Positions 27,390 through 37,269 of a DNA stretch of 64,000 bases are shown piece after piece. The translations under genes were made by a program, and so were the position numbers. This stretch comes from Marinobacterium mangrovicola (GTDB lineage: Bacteria > Pseudomonadota > Gammaproteobacteria > Pseudomonadales > Balneatricaceae), in contig NZ_SMFU01000008.1 of the NCBI RefSeq assembly GCF_004339595.1, positions 620,001 to 684,000 on the forward strand, in the 5' to 3' direction. Within the stretch, counting starts at the first letter, position 1. Each line of letters begins with the position of its first letter. The notes under the pieces were generated by a model, which ran no database searches, was not told where the DNA came from, and saw only the letters and a list, made by a program, of their open reading frames with translations.

Positions 27390-28373
27390 ATGCAACGTCC
27401 TATCCGCAAGCTGGTGCTTGCTACCTCCCTCGTATTTGCTGCGTCCCAGTCCTACGCCTTTGAGCCAGAGCGCACCGCTGAGTGTATCGCGCCGGCGAAC
27501 CCGGGCGGTGGTTGGGACTTTACCTGCCGTAGCGTTGGCAAGGTCTTGACCGATCTGGATTACATCGAAGGCAACGTGCAGACCGTGAATATGCCGGGTG
27601 CCGGCGGTGGTGTTGCATTTGCGCATACCGTATCCAAGCGTGAAGGCGATGAGGCGCTGATCGTTGCGGCAAGTACCGCAACCACTACCCGTCTGGCCCA
27701 GGGCCAGTTCGCGGGCATGAACTCAGACCAGGTCCGCTGGGTGGGTGCGCTGGGCGCAGACTACGGCGTGATTGCGGTCGCTGCCGACTCTCCCTACAAA
27801 AACCTGAACGAACTGTTCGCCGCCATTAAGGAAGAGCCAACCTCTGTGAAATTCGGTGGTGGTAGTGCCGCGGGTGGCTGGGATCACCTGAAAGTACTGA
27901 TCGCGGCCAAGGCCGATGGCGTAGAAAACCTGCCGAAAATTAAATACCTCGCTTACAACGGTGGTGCTGAGGCGATCACCCAGGTTGTCGGTGGCCATAT
28001 CCAGGCGTTCACCGGTGACGTGTCCGAGGTGCTTGGCTTTGTTGAATCCGGTGACCTGCGCGTACTGGCGGTGATGGCTGAAGAGCGTCTGCCGGGCGAA
28101 TATGCTGGTATGCCGACTGCGGTAGAACAGGGCATCCAGGCGATCGCTCCGAACTGGCGTGGTTTCTACCTGCCGGCTGGCGTTTCTGACGATGCCTACA
28201 ACTGGTGGGCTGAAACTGTCGACGGCATCTATGCCAGCGATGAGTGGAAAACCGTCATGCAGCAGAATGGTCTGATGCCGTTCCACAAATCCGGTGACGA
28301 CTTTACCGCTTTCGTTAATCAACAGGTTCAGGATATCCGTGACCTGTCTATCGAGATTGGACTGATCAAATGA
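27390..28373 (+). CDS. tctC: Tripartite tricarboxylate transporter substrate-binding protein TctC
   Basis: A periplasmic binding protein of the Bug/TctC family (327 residues) with the signal peptide MQRPIRKLVLATSLVFAASQSYA. Typical motifs: the ligand loop PANPGGGWDFTCR, the second helix-contact region VNMPGAGGGVAFAHT, and FGGGSAAGGWDHL. It captures a carboxylate (citrate or a similar acid in characterised members) for the TctAB membrane pair. Its stop overlaps the start of tctB by four bases, so the three genes form one operon. Confidence 0.92.
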   Translation: MQRPIRKLVLATSLVFAASQSYAFEPERTAECIAPANPGGGWDFTCRSVGKVLTDLDYIEGNVQTVNMPGAGGGVAFAHTVSKREGDEALIVAASTATTTRLAQGQFAGMNSDQVRWVGALGADYGVIAVAADSPYKNLNELFAAIKEEPTSVKFGGGSAAGGWDHLKVLIAAKADGVENLPKIKYLAYNGGAEAITQVVGGHIQAFTGDVSEVLGFVESGDLRVLAVMAEERLPGEYAGMPTAVEQGIQAIAPNWRGFYLPAGVSDDAYNWWAETVDGIYASDEWKTVMQQNGLMPFHKSGDDFTAFVNQQVQDIRDLSIEIGLIK

Positions 28374-28810
28374 TTGGGGATCGCATCCTTGGGATCCTGC
28401 TGCTCCTCCTGGCCGTCGTGTACGGCTGGGAGGCCAGCCAGTTCCCCGTGCCGTTTGGTGGGGCTGAAGAAGTCGGTCCTGAAACCTTCCCGTTGATGCT
28501 GTCTGTGGTGCTTGGTCTTAGCAGTATCTACATGATTGTAAAACCGGATCCCGATCAGGAGTGGCCGGGTGTTAAAACCCTGCTGGACCTGGGATTCGTG
28601 CTCCTGGTGCTGATGATCTTCTCAGCGATGCTGGCCCCGGTGGGCTTCGTGATCTCCACGACGCTGATGGTTGGTGTGCTCTGCTGGCGCATGGGTGCCC
28701 GTCCGATGGCGGCTGGTCTGACCGGTATCGGCAGTGCCGTGGTCGTCTATGTGCTGTTCAACTTCGTGCTTGAGCTGCATCTGCCAGCTGGCATCCTCGA
28801 GCTGAGTTAA
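28370..28810 (+). CDS. tctB: Tripartite tricarboxylate transporter small membrane protein TctB
   Basis: A 146-residue inner-membrane protein with four predicted membrane helices, as in the TctB family (residues about 4-20, 39-57, 72-95 and 112-135). It overlaps tctC by four bases and is followed by tctA 12 bases later. Sequence conservation is low in this family, so the call rests mainly on topology and position. Confidence 0.88.
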   Translation: MIGDRILGILLLLLAVVYGWEASQFPVPFGGAEEVGPETFPLMLSVVLGLSSIYMIVKPDPDQEWPGVKTLLDLGFVLLVLMIFSAMLAPVGFVISTTLMVGVLCWRMGARPMAAGLTGIGSAVVVYVLFNFVLELHLPAGILELS

Positions 28811-28822
28811 GGAGCTGAACTG

Positions 28823-30358
28823 ATGGAAACTATCTCTTTCCTGCTGCAGGGTTTCGCCGTCGCGCTGACGCCGGAACACCTTATGTTTGCAGCGCTCGGT
28901 GCGATGCTCGGCACTCTGATCGGCGCACTCCCGGGTCTGGGGCCTGCTAACGGCGTCGCGATCCTGATCCCGCTGGCGTTCAGTCTGGGGCTTTCTCCGG
29001 CTGCATCGTTGATCATGCTGACCTCGGTCTATGCGGGCGCCATGTATGGCGGTCGTATCTCGAGCATCCTGCTCAATATCCCGGGCGATGAGCCGGCGAT
29101 GATGACCTGTCTCGATGGTTACCCGATGGCGATGAAGGGCAAGGCCGCCGAAGCCCTGGCGGTTTCAGCTATTGCCTCCTTCATCGGCAGCCTGTTGGCC
29201 ACCGTTGGTCTGATTATCCTGGCACCGATTCTGGCGCGCTTCGCCCTGCACTTTGGTCCGGCGGAATACTTCGCGCTGTTTGCCCTGGCGTTTGCGACGC
29301 TTGGCGGTATTACCGGTAAAAACCCGGTCAAGACCATCGTGGCGGCGGCCCTGGGTCTGATGATCGCCACCGTGGGTGTGGATATCTCCACCGGCAACCA
29401 GCGTTATACGTATAACATCCTCGAGCTGTACGAGGGGATCGACTTCATCATTGCCATCGTCGGCCTGTTTGCGGTCAGTGAGCTGCTGTTCTTTATCGAG
29501 AAGCATGTCGGTGAGGGACTCACTGCAGCGAAGCTGAACAAGCTGAACCTGAAGATGAAGGATATTGTCGAGATTCTGCCGACCAGTTTGCGCGGCTCGG
29601 TACTGGGTTTTATCTCCGGTGTACTGCCGGGTGCCGGTGCCTCCCTGGGTAGCTTTATCAGCTACACCCTGGAAAAGCGGATGGTGGGTTCAAAAGGTAA
29701 CTTCGGTGAGGGCGATCCTCGTGGTGTCGCTGCACCGGAAGCGGGTAACAATGCCGCTGCCAATGGTGCGCTGGTGCCGATGCTGACCCTGGGTGTACCG
29801 GGTAGCGGTACCACAGCGGTGCTGCTGGCGATGCTGATTTCACTGAATATTCAGCCGGGCCCGATGCTGTTCACGCAGAACGCTGAGCTGGTCTGGGGTG
29901 TGATTGCAGCGCTGCTGGTGGGTAACCTGATGCTGCTTCTGCTGAACATCCCGATGATCGGCGTGTTCGTCAAACTGCTCAGCATTCCGCCGAAGTACCT
30001 GATGCCGGTGGTGACGCTGGTGGCTGCGGTGGGTATCTACTCCATCAGCAACAGCGCGCTGGATCTCTACTTCATGGTCGGCTTCGGCTTGATGGGCTAC
30101 CTGCTGCGCAAGCTGGACGTGCCGCTGGTGCCGGTGATCCTCGGTATGCTGCTGGGGCCTGAGATGGAGCTCAACCTGCGCCATGCACTGACCATCTCCG
30201 ATGGTGACTGGACAGCTCTGTTCTCCAGCGGTCTTAGCATCGGTATCTGGATCGTGGCATTGGCCGGGCTGTTGCTGCCATACGTTTTTGGCCCGATTCT
30301 GCGTCGCCGTATGGAACGCGCCCGTGATCGTCTCGAAGTTCCGGAAGAGGGCGATTAA
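28823..30358 (+). CDS. tctA: Tripartite tricarboxylate transporter large membrane protein TctA
   Basis: A 511-residue inner-membrane transporter with about 12 membrane helices. The two family signatures are clear: GTLIGALPGLGPANGVAILIPLAF near the N-terminus and GSVLGFISGVLPGAGASLGSFISY in the middle, plus the GVPGSGTTAVLLAML repeat. It drives uptake coupled to an ion gradient with TctB and TctC. It ends the operon before a hairpin pair and a terminator shared with the converging response regulator. Confidence 0.95.
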   Translation: METISFLLQGFAVALTPEHLMFAALGAMLGTLIGALPGLGPANGVAILIPLAFSLGLSPAASLIMLTSVYAGAMYGGRISSILLNIPGDEPAMMTCLDGYPMAMKGKAAEALAVSAIASFIGSLLATVGLIILAPILARFALHFGPAEYFALFALAFATLGGITGKNPVKTIVAAALGLMIATVGVDISTGNQRYTYNILELYEGIDFIIAIVGLFAVSELLFFIEKHVGEGLTAAKLNKLNLKMKDIVEILPTSLRGSVLGFISGVLPGAGASLGSFISYTLEKRMVGSKGNFGEGDPRGVAAPEAGNNAAANGALVPMLTLGVPGSGTTAVLLAMLISLNIQPGPMLFTQNAELVWGVIAALLVGNLMLLLLNIPMIGVFVKLLSIPPKYLMPVVTLVAAVGIYSISNSALDLYFMVGFGLMGYLLRKLDVPLVPVILGMLLGPEMELNLRHALTISDGDWTALFSSGLSIGIWIVALAGLLLPYVFGPILRRRMERARDRLEVPEEGD

Positions 30359-30451
30359 GCCCTCCGCCTGACATGTTTTAAGCCTCTGCAAACGTCGTTG
30401 TTGTTTGCACCTGTCGGATAGCTCAGGTTCCTGCTATCCGGCAACTTTATG

Positions 30452-30487
30452 GCCACCCGTCGGCTCTGCTGGCGAGGTGGCTTTTTT
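30452..30487 (+). terminator. Terminator of the tctCBA operon
   Basis: GCCACC/GGTGGC stem with an inner loop that can pair further, followed by TTTTTT. A second stem, CGGATAG/CTATCCG (30414-30441), precedes it. The T-run overlaps the stop of the converging response-regulator gene. Confidence 0.82.
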
Positions 30488-31208
30488 ATTCGGCTGACTT
30501 GATCGTGGGTGCTGCGCGATAGCGCCGCTCCGGCCGTCCGATGCTGCCGTAGTTCACATCGGCTTCCAGTTCCTGCTCCGATACCAGGTATTCCAGATAG
30601 CGCCTTGCCGTTGTCCGGCTGGAGCCGATCCGTTCACCCACCTGCTCAGCACTCAGGCTTTCGTCGCTGTTGACCAGCGTGGTACGTACCTTATCCAGTG
30701 TCAGCGTATCGATGCCCTTGGGCAGGCGCTTGCGCGTAGGTTGTGAAGATGGCTGCGGGGTCGCGGAACCATGACGGGGCAGCAGTCCGTCCACCGATTG
30801 CTGGCTGAGGCTTTGCAGCGCCTTGAGCTTATCCAGATGGGCATTGAAGTTCTGCAGTGCCTGCTCAAGACGCTCGAAGACTAGGGGCTTGAGGATGTAG
30901 TCAAACACACCGCAGCGCAGCGCTTCGGTGAGGCTGTCCACCTCTTTGGCGGCGGTGACCAGAATGACGTCGGTGGGGCTGGCGGAAGCGCGGATTTCGC
31001 GCAGCAGATCCAGGCCGCTGCCATCGGGAAACTGTATATCCAGCAGCACCAGGTTGGGCTGGAGCACCTCGATAAGCTCCCGGGCATCGCGCGTGGTATG
31101 GGCAATACCGCGAACCTCGAAGCCGGGTACGCGCTCAACAAAGCGGCGCTGGATCTCGGCGATCTGCGGATCATCCTCTGCGATAACGATACCGACCGGT
31201 GTAGTCAT
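30486..31208 (-). CDS. CitB/DcuR-type response regulator
   Basis: A response regulator of 240 residues. The receiver domain has the acidic pair EDD at 11-13, the phosphoacceptor Asp57 (LVLLDIQFPDGSG) and the Lys in DYILKPL. The C-terminal HTH of the CitB/DcuR/DpiA class follows (LSAEQVGERIGSSRTTARRYLEYL). A TTG lies one codon earlier; the ATG at 31208 was preferred for its spacing to AAGGAG. The ATG shares its A with the kinase stop (TGATG), so the two are translationally coupled. It most likely activates the neighbouring tct operon in response to a di- or tricarboxylate. Confidence 0.9.
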   Translation of the reverse strand: MTTPVGIVIAEDDPQIAEIQRRFVERVPGFEVRGIAHTTRDARELIEVLQPNLVLLDIQFPDGSGLDLLREIRASASPTDVILVTAAKEVDSLTEALRCGVFDYILKPLVFERLEQALQNFNAHLDKLKALQSLSQQSVDGLLPRHGSATPQPSSQPTRKRLPKGIDTLTLDKVRTTLVNSDESLSAEQVGERIGSSRTTARRYLEYLVSEQELEADVNYGSIGRPERRYRAAPTIKSAE

Positions 31209-32791
31209 CAATGTGTCTCCTTGGGAAGGTAGAGCGTAAAGCGTGCGCCCTGAGCGGCCAGGTTTTCCACCACGACTTCGCCGCCCAGGTCGCTGACAAT
31301 CTCTTTCACCAGGTGCAGGCCGATGCCGCGGCCTTCCGCCTTGCGGCTGAAACCGCGCTCGAACACGCGGGCGAAGTCGTCATCTTCTATGCCCGGTCCC
31401 TGGTCTTCAACCTCAATAATGATGTCCTGGCCGATATCGGTCATGGATAGGGCGATACGTCGGTTTCCGGCGGACAGGGTGGCATCGAAGGCGTTATCCA
31501 GTAGGTTGCCGATCAGGGTCACCATGCGTTCGGTGGAGATATCCACCGGCAGGGGGCCGAGGTGGCTGTCCGGGTCGATCTCCAGGTGCAGGCCGAGCTC
31601 ATGCGCGCGGTTGAACTTGCCCAGCAGACAGCCGGATACCACCGGGTCATCCACCGAATCCACCAGCCAGCGCAGCATCGCCTGATGGTCGCGGGTCTCC
31701 TGGCCGATCAGTTCCAGCGCCTCGTCGCTTTTGTCGAGCTGGATAAGCCCGGCGATGGTGTGCAGCTTGTTGGCGTATTCGTGGGCCTGGCTGCGCAGTG
31801 ACTCGGCGTACTGGCGGATGCGGGTGAGGCGGCGGCTCACCATGGTGAGTTCGTCGCGCACACGGAAGCTGGCGACCACGCCGGTAATGCGGCCTTTTAC
31901 CCGGATGGGGATGCGGTTGATCACCAGGTAGCGGCCATCGACGAGCATCTCCTTGTCGAACTCGGGCTCGCCGCTTTCCAGCAGCGCGGGCATACGGCTG
32001 TCGGGGAGTACCTCGCGGATATGGCGCCCGGTGAGCTGCTCTGTGCCCAGGTCCAGGGTATCCACGGCGGCACGGTTGAACGTGGTGATCAAGCCCTTGT
32101 TGTTGATGGCGATAATGCCTTCACGGACCGACTCCAGGGTGGCGTTACGCTCTTCGAACAGGGCGGCTATTTCGTGGGGTTCCAGGTCAAAGATCGCGGC
32201 CCGGAAGCGACGTCCTATCCAGCTGGCGATCATCACGGAGAGTGCCAGCAGCGCCAGGGTGACGATGATCACCAGGCGCTGATAGGTGAGTACCGTGTTA
32301 TCGATCTGGTTGGTCAGGTAGCCTACGGACACCACGCCGACCACCTCGCCTATATCGTTGAACACCGGTGCCTTGCCGCGGATGGATGGCCCCATGCTGC
32401 CGGTGGCCGAGGATATAATGGTGCGTCCCTCCTGCAGCACTGCATAGTTATCGCCGCCCACCATCGGTTTACCGATGCGGTCCGGCAGCGGGTGCGCCAG
32501 GCGGATGCCCTCGATATTGCCGATCGATATAAAGCTGGCATCGGTGGCGTCGCGTAACTCGGAGACGATGCGACTGGTAGCGTCGGCGTCATTGGCGGCG
32601 ACGGCGCTGCGAATCGATGGCGTCTGCGCGACCATGGAGGCGAGCTGAACCGCTCGCTGAGCGATCTGCTCCTCGAGGGAATCGCCGAGATGGCGTAGGG
32701 CGAAACCACCCAGAACGACGGACTGCACCAGTACCAACAGGCACAGGACAATCATCAAACGGGTGCTGATACGTAAACGGATGCGTGGCAT
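31208..32791 (-). CDS. CitA/DcuS-type sensor histidine kinase
   Basis: A 527-residue membrane kinase. Membrane helices at about 13-33 and 170-190 flank a periplasmic PAS-like sensor with the carboxylate-sensor pattern seen in CitA/DcuS (RIGKPMVGGD, then GKAPVFNDIGEVVGVVSVGYL). A cytoplasmic PAS domain follows (about 205-310), then the phosphoacceptor helix SQAHEYANKLHTIAGLIQL and a HATPase domain with GNLLDNAFDA, DQGPGI and GRGIGLHLV. It is coupled to the response regulator downstream and lies convergent to tctCBA, whose substrate it probably senses. Confidence 0.92.
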   Translation of the reverse strand: MPRIRLRISTRLMIVLCLLVLVQSVVLGGFALRHLGDSLEEQIAQRAVQLASMVAQTPSIRSAVAANDADATSRIVSELRDATDASFISIGNIEGIRLAHPLPDRIGKPMVGGDNYAVLQEGRTIISSATGSMGPSIRGKAPVFNDIGEVVGVVSVGYLTNQIDNTVLTYQRLVIIVTLALLALSVMIASWIGRRFRAAIFDLEPHEIAALFEERNATLESVREGIIAINNKGLITTFNRAAVDTLDLGTEQLTGRHIREVLPDSRMPALLESGEPEFDKEMLVDGRYLVINRIPIRVKGRITGVVASFRVRDELTMVSRRLTRIRQYAESLRSQAHEYANKLHTIAGLIQLDKSDEALELIGQETRDHQAMLRWLVDSVDDPVVSGCLLGKFNRAHELGLHLEIDPDSHLGPLPVDISTERMVTLIGNLLDNAFDATLSAGNRRIALSMTDIGQDIIIEVEDQGPGIEDDDFARVFERGFSRKAEGRGIGLHLVKEIVSDLGGEVVVENLAAQGARFTLYLPKETH

Positions 32792-32939
32792 GGAATTATT
32801 ATTGGTCAGGCCGACTTTGAACCTAAATTGTACGCCTAAGCTACTGATTTGTCCGTATGGGTGGTGGCACCGGAGTGGGGACGTTATACTCTCGCGTCTT
32901 GCTCAGGGCCGTCCGTCGATTGTCGGCCAACATTCTTAT

Positions 32940-32960
32940 GTGGCCTGTCGTAGGGGCCAC
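32940..32960 (+). promoter_or_regulatory. thrS operator hairpin imitating the tRNA-Thr anticodon arm
   Basis: A 7-bp stem (GTGGCCT with GGGCCAC, one closing T-G wobble) carries a seven-base loop GTCGTAG. Read as an anticodon loop, U is at position 33, CGU at 34-36 and A at 37, exactly the tRNA-Thr(CGU) layout. It ends 20 bases before the thrS ATG. In E. coli, ThrRS binds such an arm in its own leader and blocks ribosome binding; the same control is inferred here. A -10-like TATACT lies at 32885-32890. Confidence 0.7.
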
Positions 32961-32980
32961 CACTAAGCATAGGATTTACC

Positions 32981-34897
32981 ATGCCTGTTATTACCCTTCC
33001 CGACGCGAGTATTCGCGAATTCGATCACCCCGTCAGCGTATTCGATGTGGCCGCCGATATCGGTACCGGCCTGGCCAAGGCAGCTCTTGCCGGCAAAGTC
33101 GATGGCACGCTGGTGGATACCAGTTACGTCATTGAAAACGATGCCGAGCTGGCGATCGTCACGGCACGCGACGAGGAAGGCCTCGAAGTTATTCGTCACT
33201 CCTGCGCCCACCTGATGGCCATGGCCGTCCAGGAACTGTTCCCCGGTGCCCAGGTTACTATCGGCCCCGTGATCGACAACGGTTTCTATTACGACTTTGC
33301 TTACGAACGCGCCTTTACCCAGGAAGATCTAGAAAAGATCGAGAAGCGGATGACCGAGCTGTCGAAGCAGAACCTGGAAGTCTCCCGCTCCATCATGAGC
33401 CGCGACGAAGCGGTGGCGATGTTCGAGCAGATGGGTGAGCAGTACAAGGTCGAGATCATCCAGGATATCCCGGGTGACCAGCCGCTCTCTTTCTACCGCC
33501 AGGGCGACTTCATCGATCTGTGCCGTGGCCCGCACGTGCCTGCTACTGGCCACATCAAGGCCTTCAAACTGATGAAGGTTGCCGGTGCCTACTGGCGCGG
33601 TGATGCCAAGAACGAGATGCTGCAGCGCATCTACGGTACCGCCTGGGGCGACAAGAAAGCGCTCAAGGCCTACCTGCACCGTCTGGAAGAAGCGGAGAAG
33701 CGTGACCACCGTAAACTGGCCAAGCAGCTGAACCTGTTCCACCTGCAGGAAGAAGCGCCGGGCATGGTGTTCTGGCATCCGCATGGCTGGACTCTGTATC
33801 AGCAGATCGAGCAGTACATGCGTGCCAAGCAGCGCAAGCACGGCTACCAGGAGATCAAGACTCCGCAGGTGGTGGAACGTACCCTGTGGGAGAAATCCGG
33901 TCACTGGGACAAGTTCTCCGAGCAGATGTTTACCACGCACTCCGAGAGCCGCGACTTCGCCATCAAGCCGATGAACTGCCCCTGCCACATTCAGGTGTTC
34001 AACCAGGGCCTGCGTTCATACCGCGAAATGCCGCTGCGTCTGGCTGAGTTTGGCTCCTGCCACCGTAACGAGCCGTCCGGTGCGCTGCACGGCATCATGC
34101 GTGTGCGTGGCTTCGTGCAGGACGACGCGCATATCTTCTGTGCCGAAGACTCTATCCAGGCGGAAGTGGCATCGTTCATCGACTTCCTGCATGAGGTGTA
34201 TGCGGACTTCGGTTTCTCCGACATTCTTTACAAGCTCTCCACCCGTCCGGAGCAGCGTGTAGGTTCCGACGAAATCTGGGATAAAGCGGAGAAAGCGCTG
34301 GCTGACGCACTGAACGCGGCGGAACTGGATTGGGAAGAGCTGCCGGGTGAAGGTGCGTTCTACGGTCCGAAGATCGAATTCTCCCTGCGTGACTGCCTCG
34401 GCCGTGTCTGGCAGTGCGGTACCATCCAGGTGGACTTCTCCATGCCGGGTCGTCTGGATGCCCAGTTCGTCAACGAGCAGGGCAATCGTGAAACACCGGT
34501 CATGCTGCACCGCGCAATCCTCGGATCGTTCGAGCGCTTCATCGGTATTCTGATCGAACATTACGCGGGCGCACTGCCGACCTGGTTGGCTCCGGTGCAG
34601 GTTGCGGTGATGAATATCACCGACAAACAGGCCGCTTTTGTGAATGAAGTGACCGAAAGACTGGAAAATCAGGGTTATCGTGCGGTTGCGGACTTGAGAA
34701 ACGAGAAGATCGGCTTTAAAATCCGCGAGCGTACTTTACAGAAGGTGCCTTACCTGCTCGTCATCGGCGACAAAGAGGTAGAGAACGGAACCGTTGCAGT
34801 GCGTACGCGCTCCGGTGAAGATCTCGGTACAATGTCCGTAGACGCCCTCGTTGAGACCTTAGGTCTCGAAGTATCCCGAAAGGGGCGCCAGGAATAA
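32981..34897 (+). CDS. thrS: Threonyl-tRNA synthetase
   Basis: A class II aminoacyl-tRNA synthetase of 638 residues. Domain order: TGS (1-60, [24 protein letters not shown]), the editing domain with [16 protein letters not shown], the catalytic core with [11 protein letters not shown] and [26 protein letters not shown], and the C-terminal anticodon-binding domain. The zinc-binding Cys in PMNCPCH and the editing-site His pairs are present. It is the first gene of the conserved thrS-infC-rpmI-rplT-pheST-ihfA cluster, preceded by an anticodon-mimicking hairpin that suggests translational autoregulation. Confidence 0.98.
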   Translation: MPVITLPDASIREFDHPVSVFDVAADIGTGLAKAALAGKVDGTLVDTSYVIENDAELAIVTARDEEGLEVIRHSCAHLMAMAVQELFPGAQVTIGPVIDNGFYYDFAYERAFTQEDLEKIEKRMTELSKQNLEVSRSIMSRDEAVAMFEQMGEQYKVEIIQDIPGDQPLSFYRQGDFIDLCRGPHVPATGHIKAFKLMKVAGAYWRGDAKNEMLQRIYGTAWGDKKALKAYLHRLEEAEKRDHRKLAKQLNLFHLQEEAPGMVFWHPHGWTLYQQIEQYMRAKQRKHGYQEIKTPQVVERTLWEKSGHWDKFSEQMFTTHSESRDFAIKPMNCPCHIQVFNQGLRSYREMPLRLAEFGSCHRNEPSGALHGIMRVRGFVQDDAHIFCAEDSIQAEVASFIDFLHEVYADFGFSDILYKLSTRPEQRVGSDEIWDKAEKALADALNAAELDWEELPGEGAFYGPKIEFSLRDCLGRVWQCGTIQVDFSMPGRLDAQFVNEQGNRETPVMLHRAILGSFERFIGILIEHYAGALPTWLAPVQVAVMNITDKQAAFVNEVTERLENQGYRAVADLRNEKIGFKIRERTLQKVPYLLVIGDKEVENGTVAVRTRSGEDLGTMSVDALVETLGLEVSRKGRQE

Positions 34898-34918
34898 AAC
34901 TCGTCAGGAGATAAAGCT

Positions 34919-35461
34919 ATCAGGCGTGATAACAAGCGCGGCGGTCGTCAGAACCTGCCGCCAATCAACGATAACATTCGTGCTCGTGAAGTCCGTCTTA
35001 TTGCGGCGGACGGTAACCAGGTTGGTGTCGTTTCGATTAATGAGGCTCTTGAGCACGCTCAGGAAGCCGAGCTTGACCTCGTACAGATCTCTGATTCTGA
35101 TCCCATCGTCTGTAAGATCATGGACTATGGTAAGCATCAGTATGAGCTGAAGAAGAAAGCAAATGAGGCTAAGAAGAAGCAGTCTCAGATGCAGGTCAAG
35201 GAAGTGAAATTCCGTCCCGGTACGGAAGAAGGGGATTATCAGGTAAAACTGCGCAACCTGATACGTTTCCTTGAAGCCGGGGACAAGGCCAAGGTGACAT
35301 TGCGTTTCCGTGGTCGTGAGATGGCCCATCAGGAGCTGGGTATGCAGCTGCTCCGTCGTGTCGAGGCAGACCTCGTCAAGTTGGAGCTCGGTGCTGTAGA
35401 ACAGCAGCCGAAGATGGAAGGTCGCCAGATGGTGATGGTCGTCGCCCCGAAGAAGAAATAG
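34919..35461 (+). CDS. infC: Translation initiation factor IF-3 with rare AUC start codon
   Basis: Initiation factor 3, 180 residues if it starts at ATC 34919. That codon has AGGAG eight bases upstream, and there is no ATG, GTG or TTG in frame before conserved sequence begins ([15 protein letters not shown]). The first ordinary ATG lies deep inside the gene at 35120 and would delete the N-terminal domain. The C-terminal domain motifs [26 protein letters not shown] and [17 protein letters not shown] are intact. E. coli infC uses AUU, which IF-3 itself discriminates against; AUC here should give the same self-control. Confidence 0.93.
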   Translation: MRRDNKRGGRQNLPPINDNIRAREVRLIAADGNQVGVVSINEALEHAQEAELDLVQISDSDPIVCKIMDYGKHQYELKKKANEAKKKQSQMQVKEVKFRPGTEEGDYQVKLRNLIRFLEAGDKAKVTLRFRGREMAHQELGMQLLRRVEADLVKLELGAVEQQPKMEGRQMVMVVAPKKK

Positions 35462-35475
35462 TCAGCGTTTCTTCG

Positions 35476-35521
35476 AAGCCCGCGTCGCGTCTTCTTAACG
35501 GAGAGGCTGCGTGGGTTTTGT
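35476..35521 (+). promoter_or_regulatory. Hairpin leader of rpmI-rplT, candidate L20 control site or attenuator
   Basis: AAGCCCGCG pairs with CGTGGGTTT (two G-T wobbles) around a 25-base loop, followed by TTTTGTTG. It lies in the 105-bp gap between infC and rpmI. In E. coli and Bacillus, L20 represses this operon through leader structures; that this hairpin serves so is inference. Confidence 0.4.
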
Positions 35522-35566
35522 TGATTCAGACTGACGCATTACAAACGAATGCGTGGAGATTGAGTA

Positions 35567-35761
35567 ATGCCTAAGATTAAAACTGTCCGCGGTGCGGCAA
35601 AACGTTTCAAGAAAACTGCTAATGGCGTAAAGCACAAGCAGGCCTTCAAAAGCCACATTCTGACCAAGAAAAGCACCAAGCGTAAGCGTCAGCTGCGCCC
35701 GATGCTGCAGGTTCATGATGCTGACCAGGCTCTGGTCAAGCGCATGCTGCCGTATCTGTAA
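35567..35761 (+). CDS. rpmI: Ribosomal protein bL35
   Basis: A 64-residue, strongly basic protein with the bL35 pattern [20 protein letters not shown] and the C-terminal [21 protein letters not shown]. It lies between infC and rplT, the universal arrangement. GGAG lies seven bases before the ATG. Confidence 0.98.
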   Translation: MPKIKTVRGAAKRFKKTANGVKHKQAFKSHILTKKSTKRKRQLRPMLQVHDADQALVKRMLPYL

Positions 35762-35802
35762 GCTTTTTGTCTGAATCAACTTTTATTTAAGAAGGAAATA
35801 CC

Positions 35803-36159
35803 ATGGCTCGTGTAAAACGTGGTGTTGTGGCTCGTGCTCGTCATAAGAAAGTCCTGAAACAGGCAAAAGGTTACTACGGCGCTCGCAGCCGTGTATTCCG
35901 CGTTGCCAAGCAGGCGGTCATCAAAGCTGGTCAGTATGCTTACCGTGACCGTCGTCAGCGTAAGCGTCAGTTCCGCGCTCTGTGGATCGCACGTATCAAC
36001 GCTGCTGCCCGTATCAACGGTCTGTCCTACAGCCGCTTCATCGCTGGTCTGAAAAAGGCCAACATCGAGATCGACCGTAAGGTTCTGGCTGACCTGGCTG
36101 TTCATCAGCAGGCTGCCTTCGCTGCGGTTGTCGAGAAAGCGAAAGCTGCCCTGGCCTAA
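35803..36159 (+). CDS. rplT: Ribosomal protein bL20
   Basis: A 118-residue basic protein with the bL20 pattern [33 protein letters not shown] and the conserved [21 protein letters not shown]. It binds 23S rRNA early in 50S assembly and in other bacteria represses its own operon. It follows rpmI by 41 bases with AAGGA before the start. Confidence 0.98.
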   Translation: MARVKRGVVARARHKKVLKQAKGYYGARSRVFRVAKQAVIKAGQYAYRDRRQRKRQFRALWIARINAAARINGLSYSRFIAGLKKANIEIDRKVLADLAVHQQAAFAAVVEKAKAALA

Positions 36160-36189
36160 GGCGTCACCCGCCTGATGGTAGGTAATTGA

Positions 36190-37230
<1,041 letters not shown>

Positions 37231-37269
37231 TCGACCCAACCCAGAATTCAGAGATTTCAGGACAGCAGC

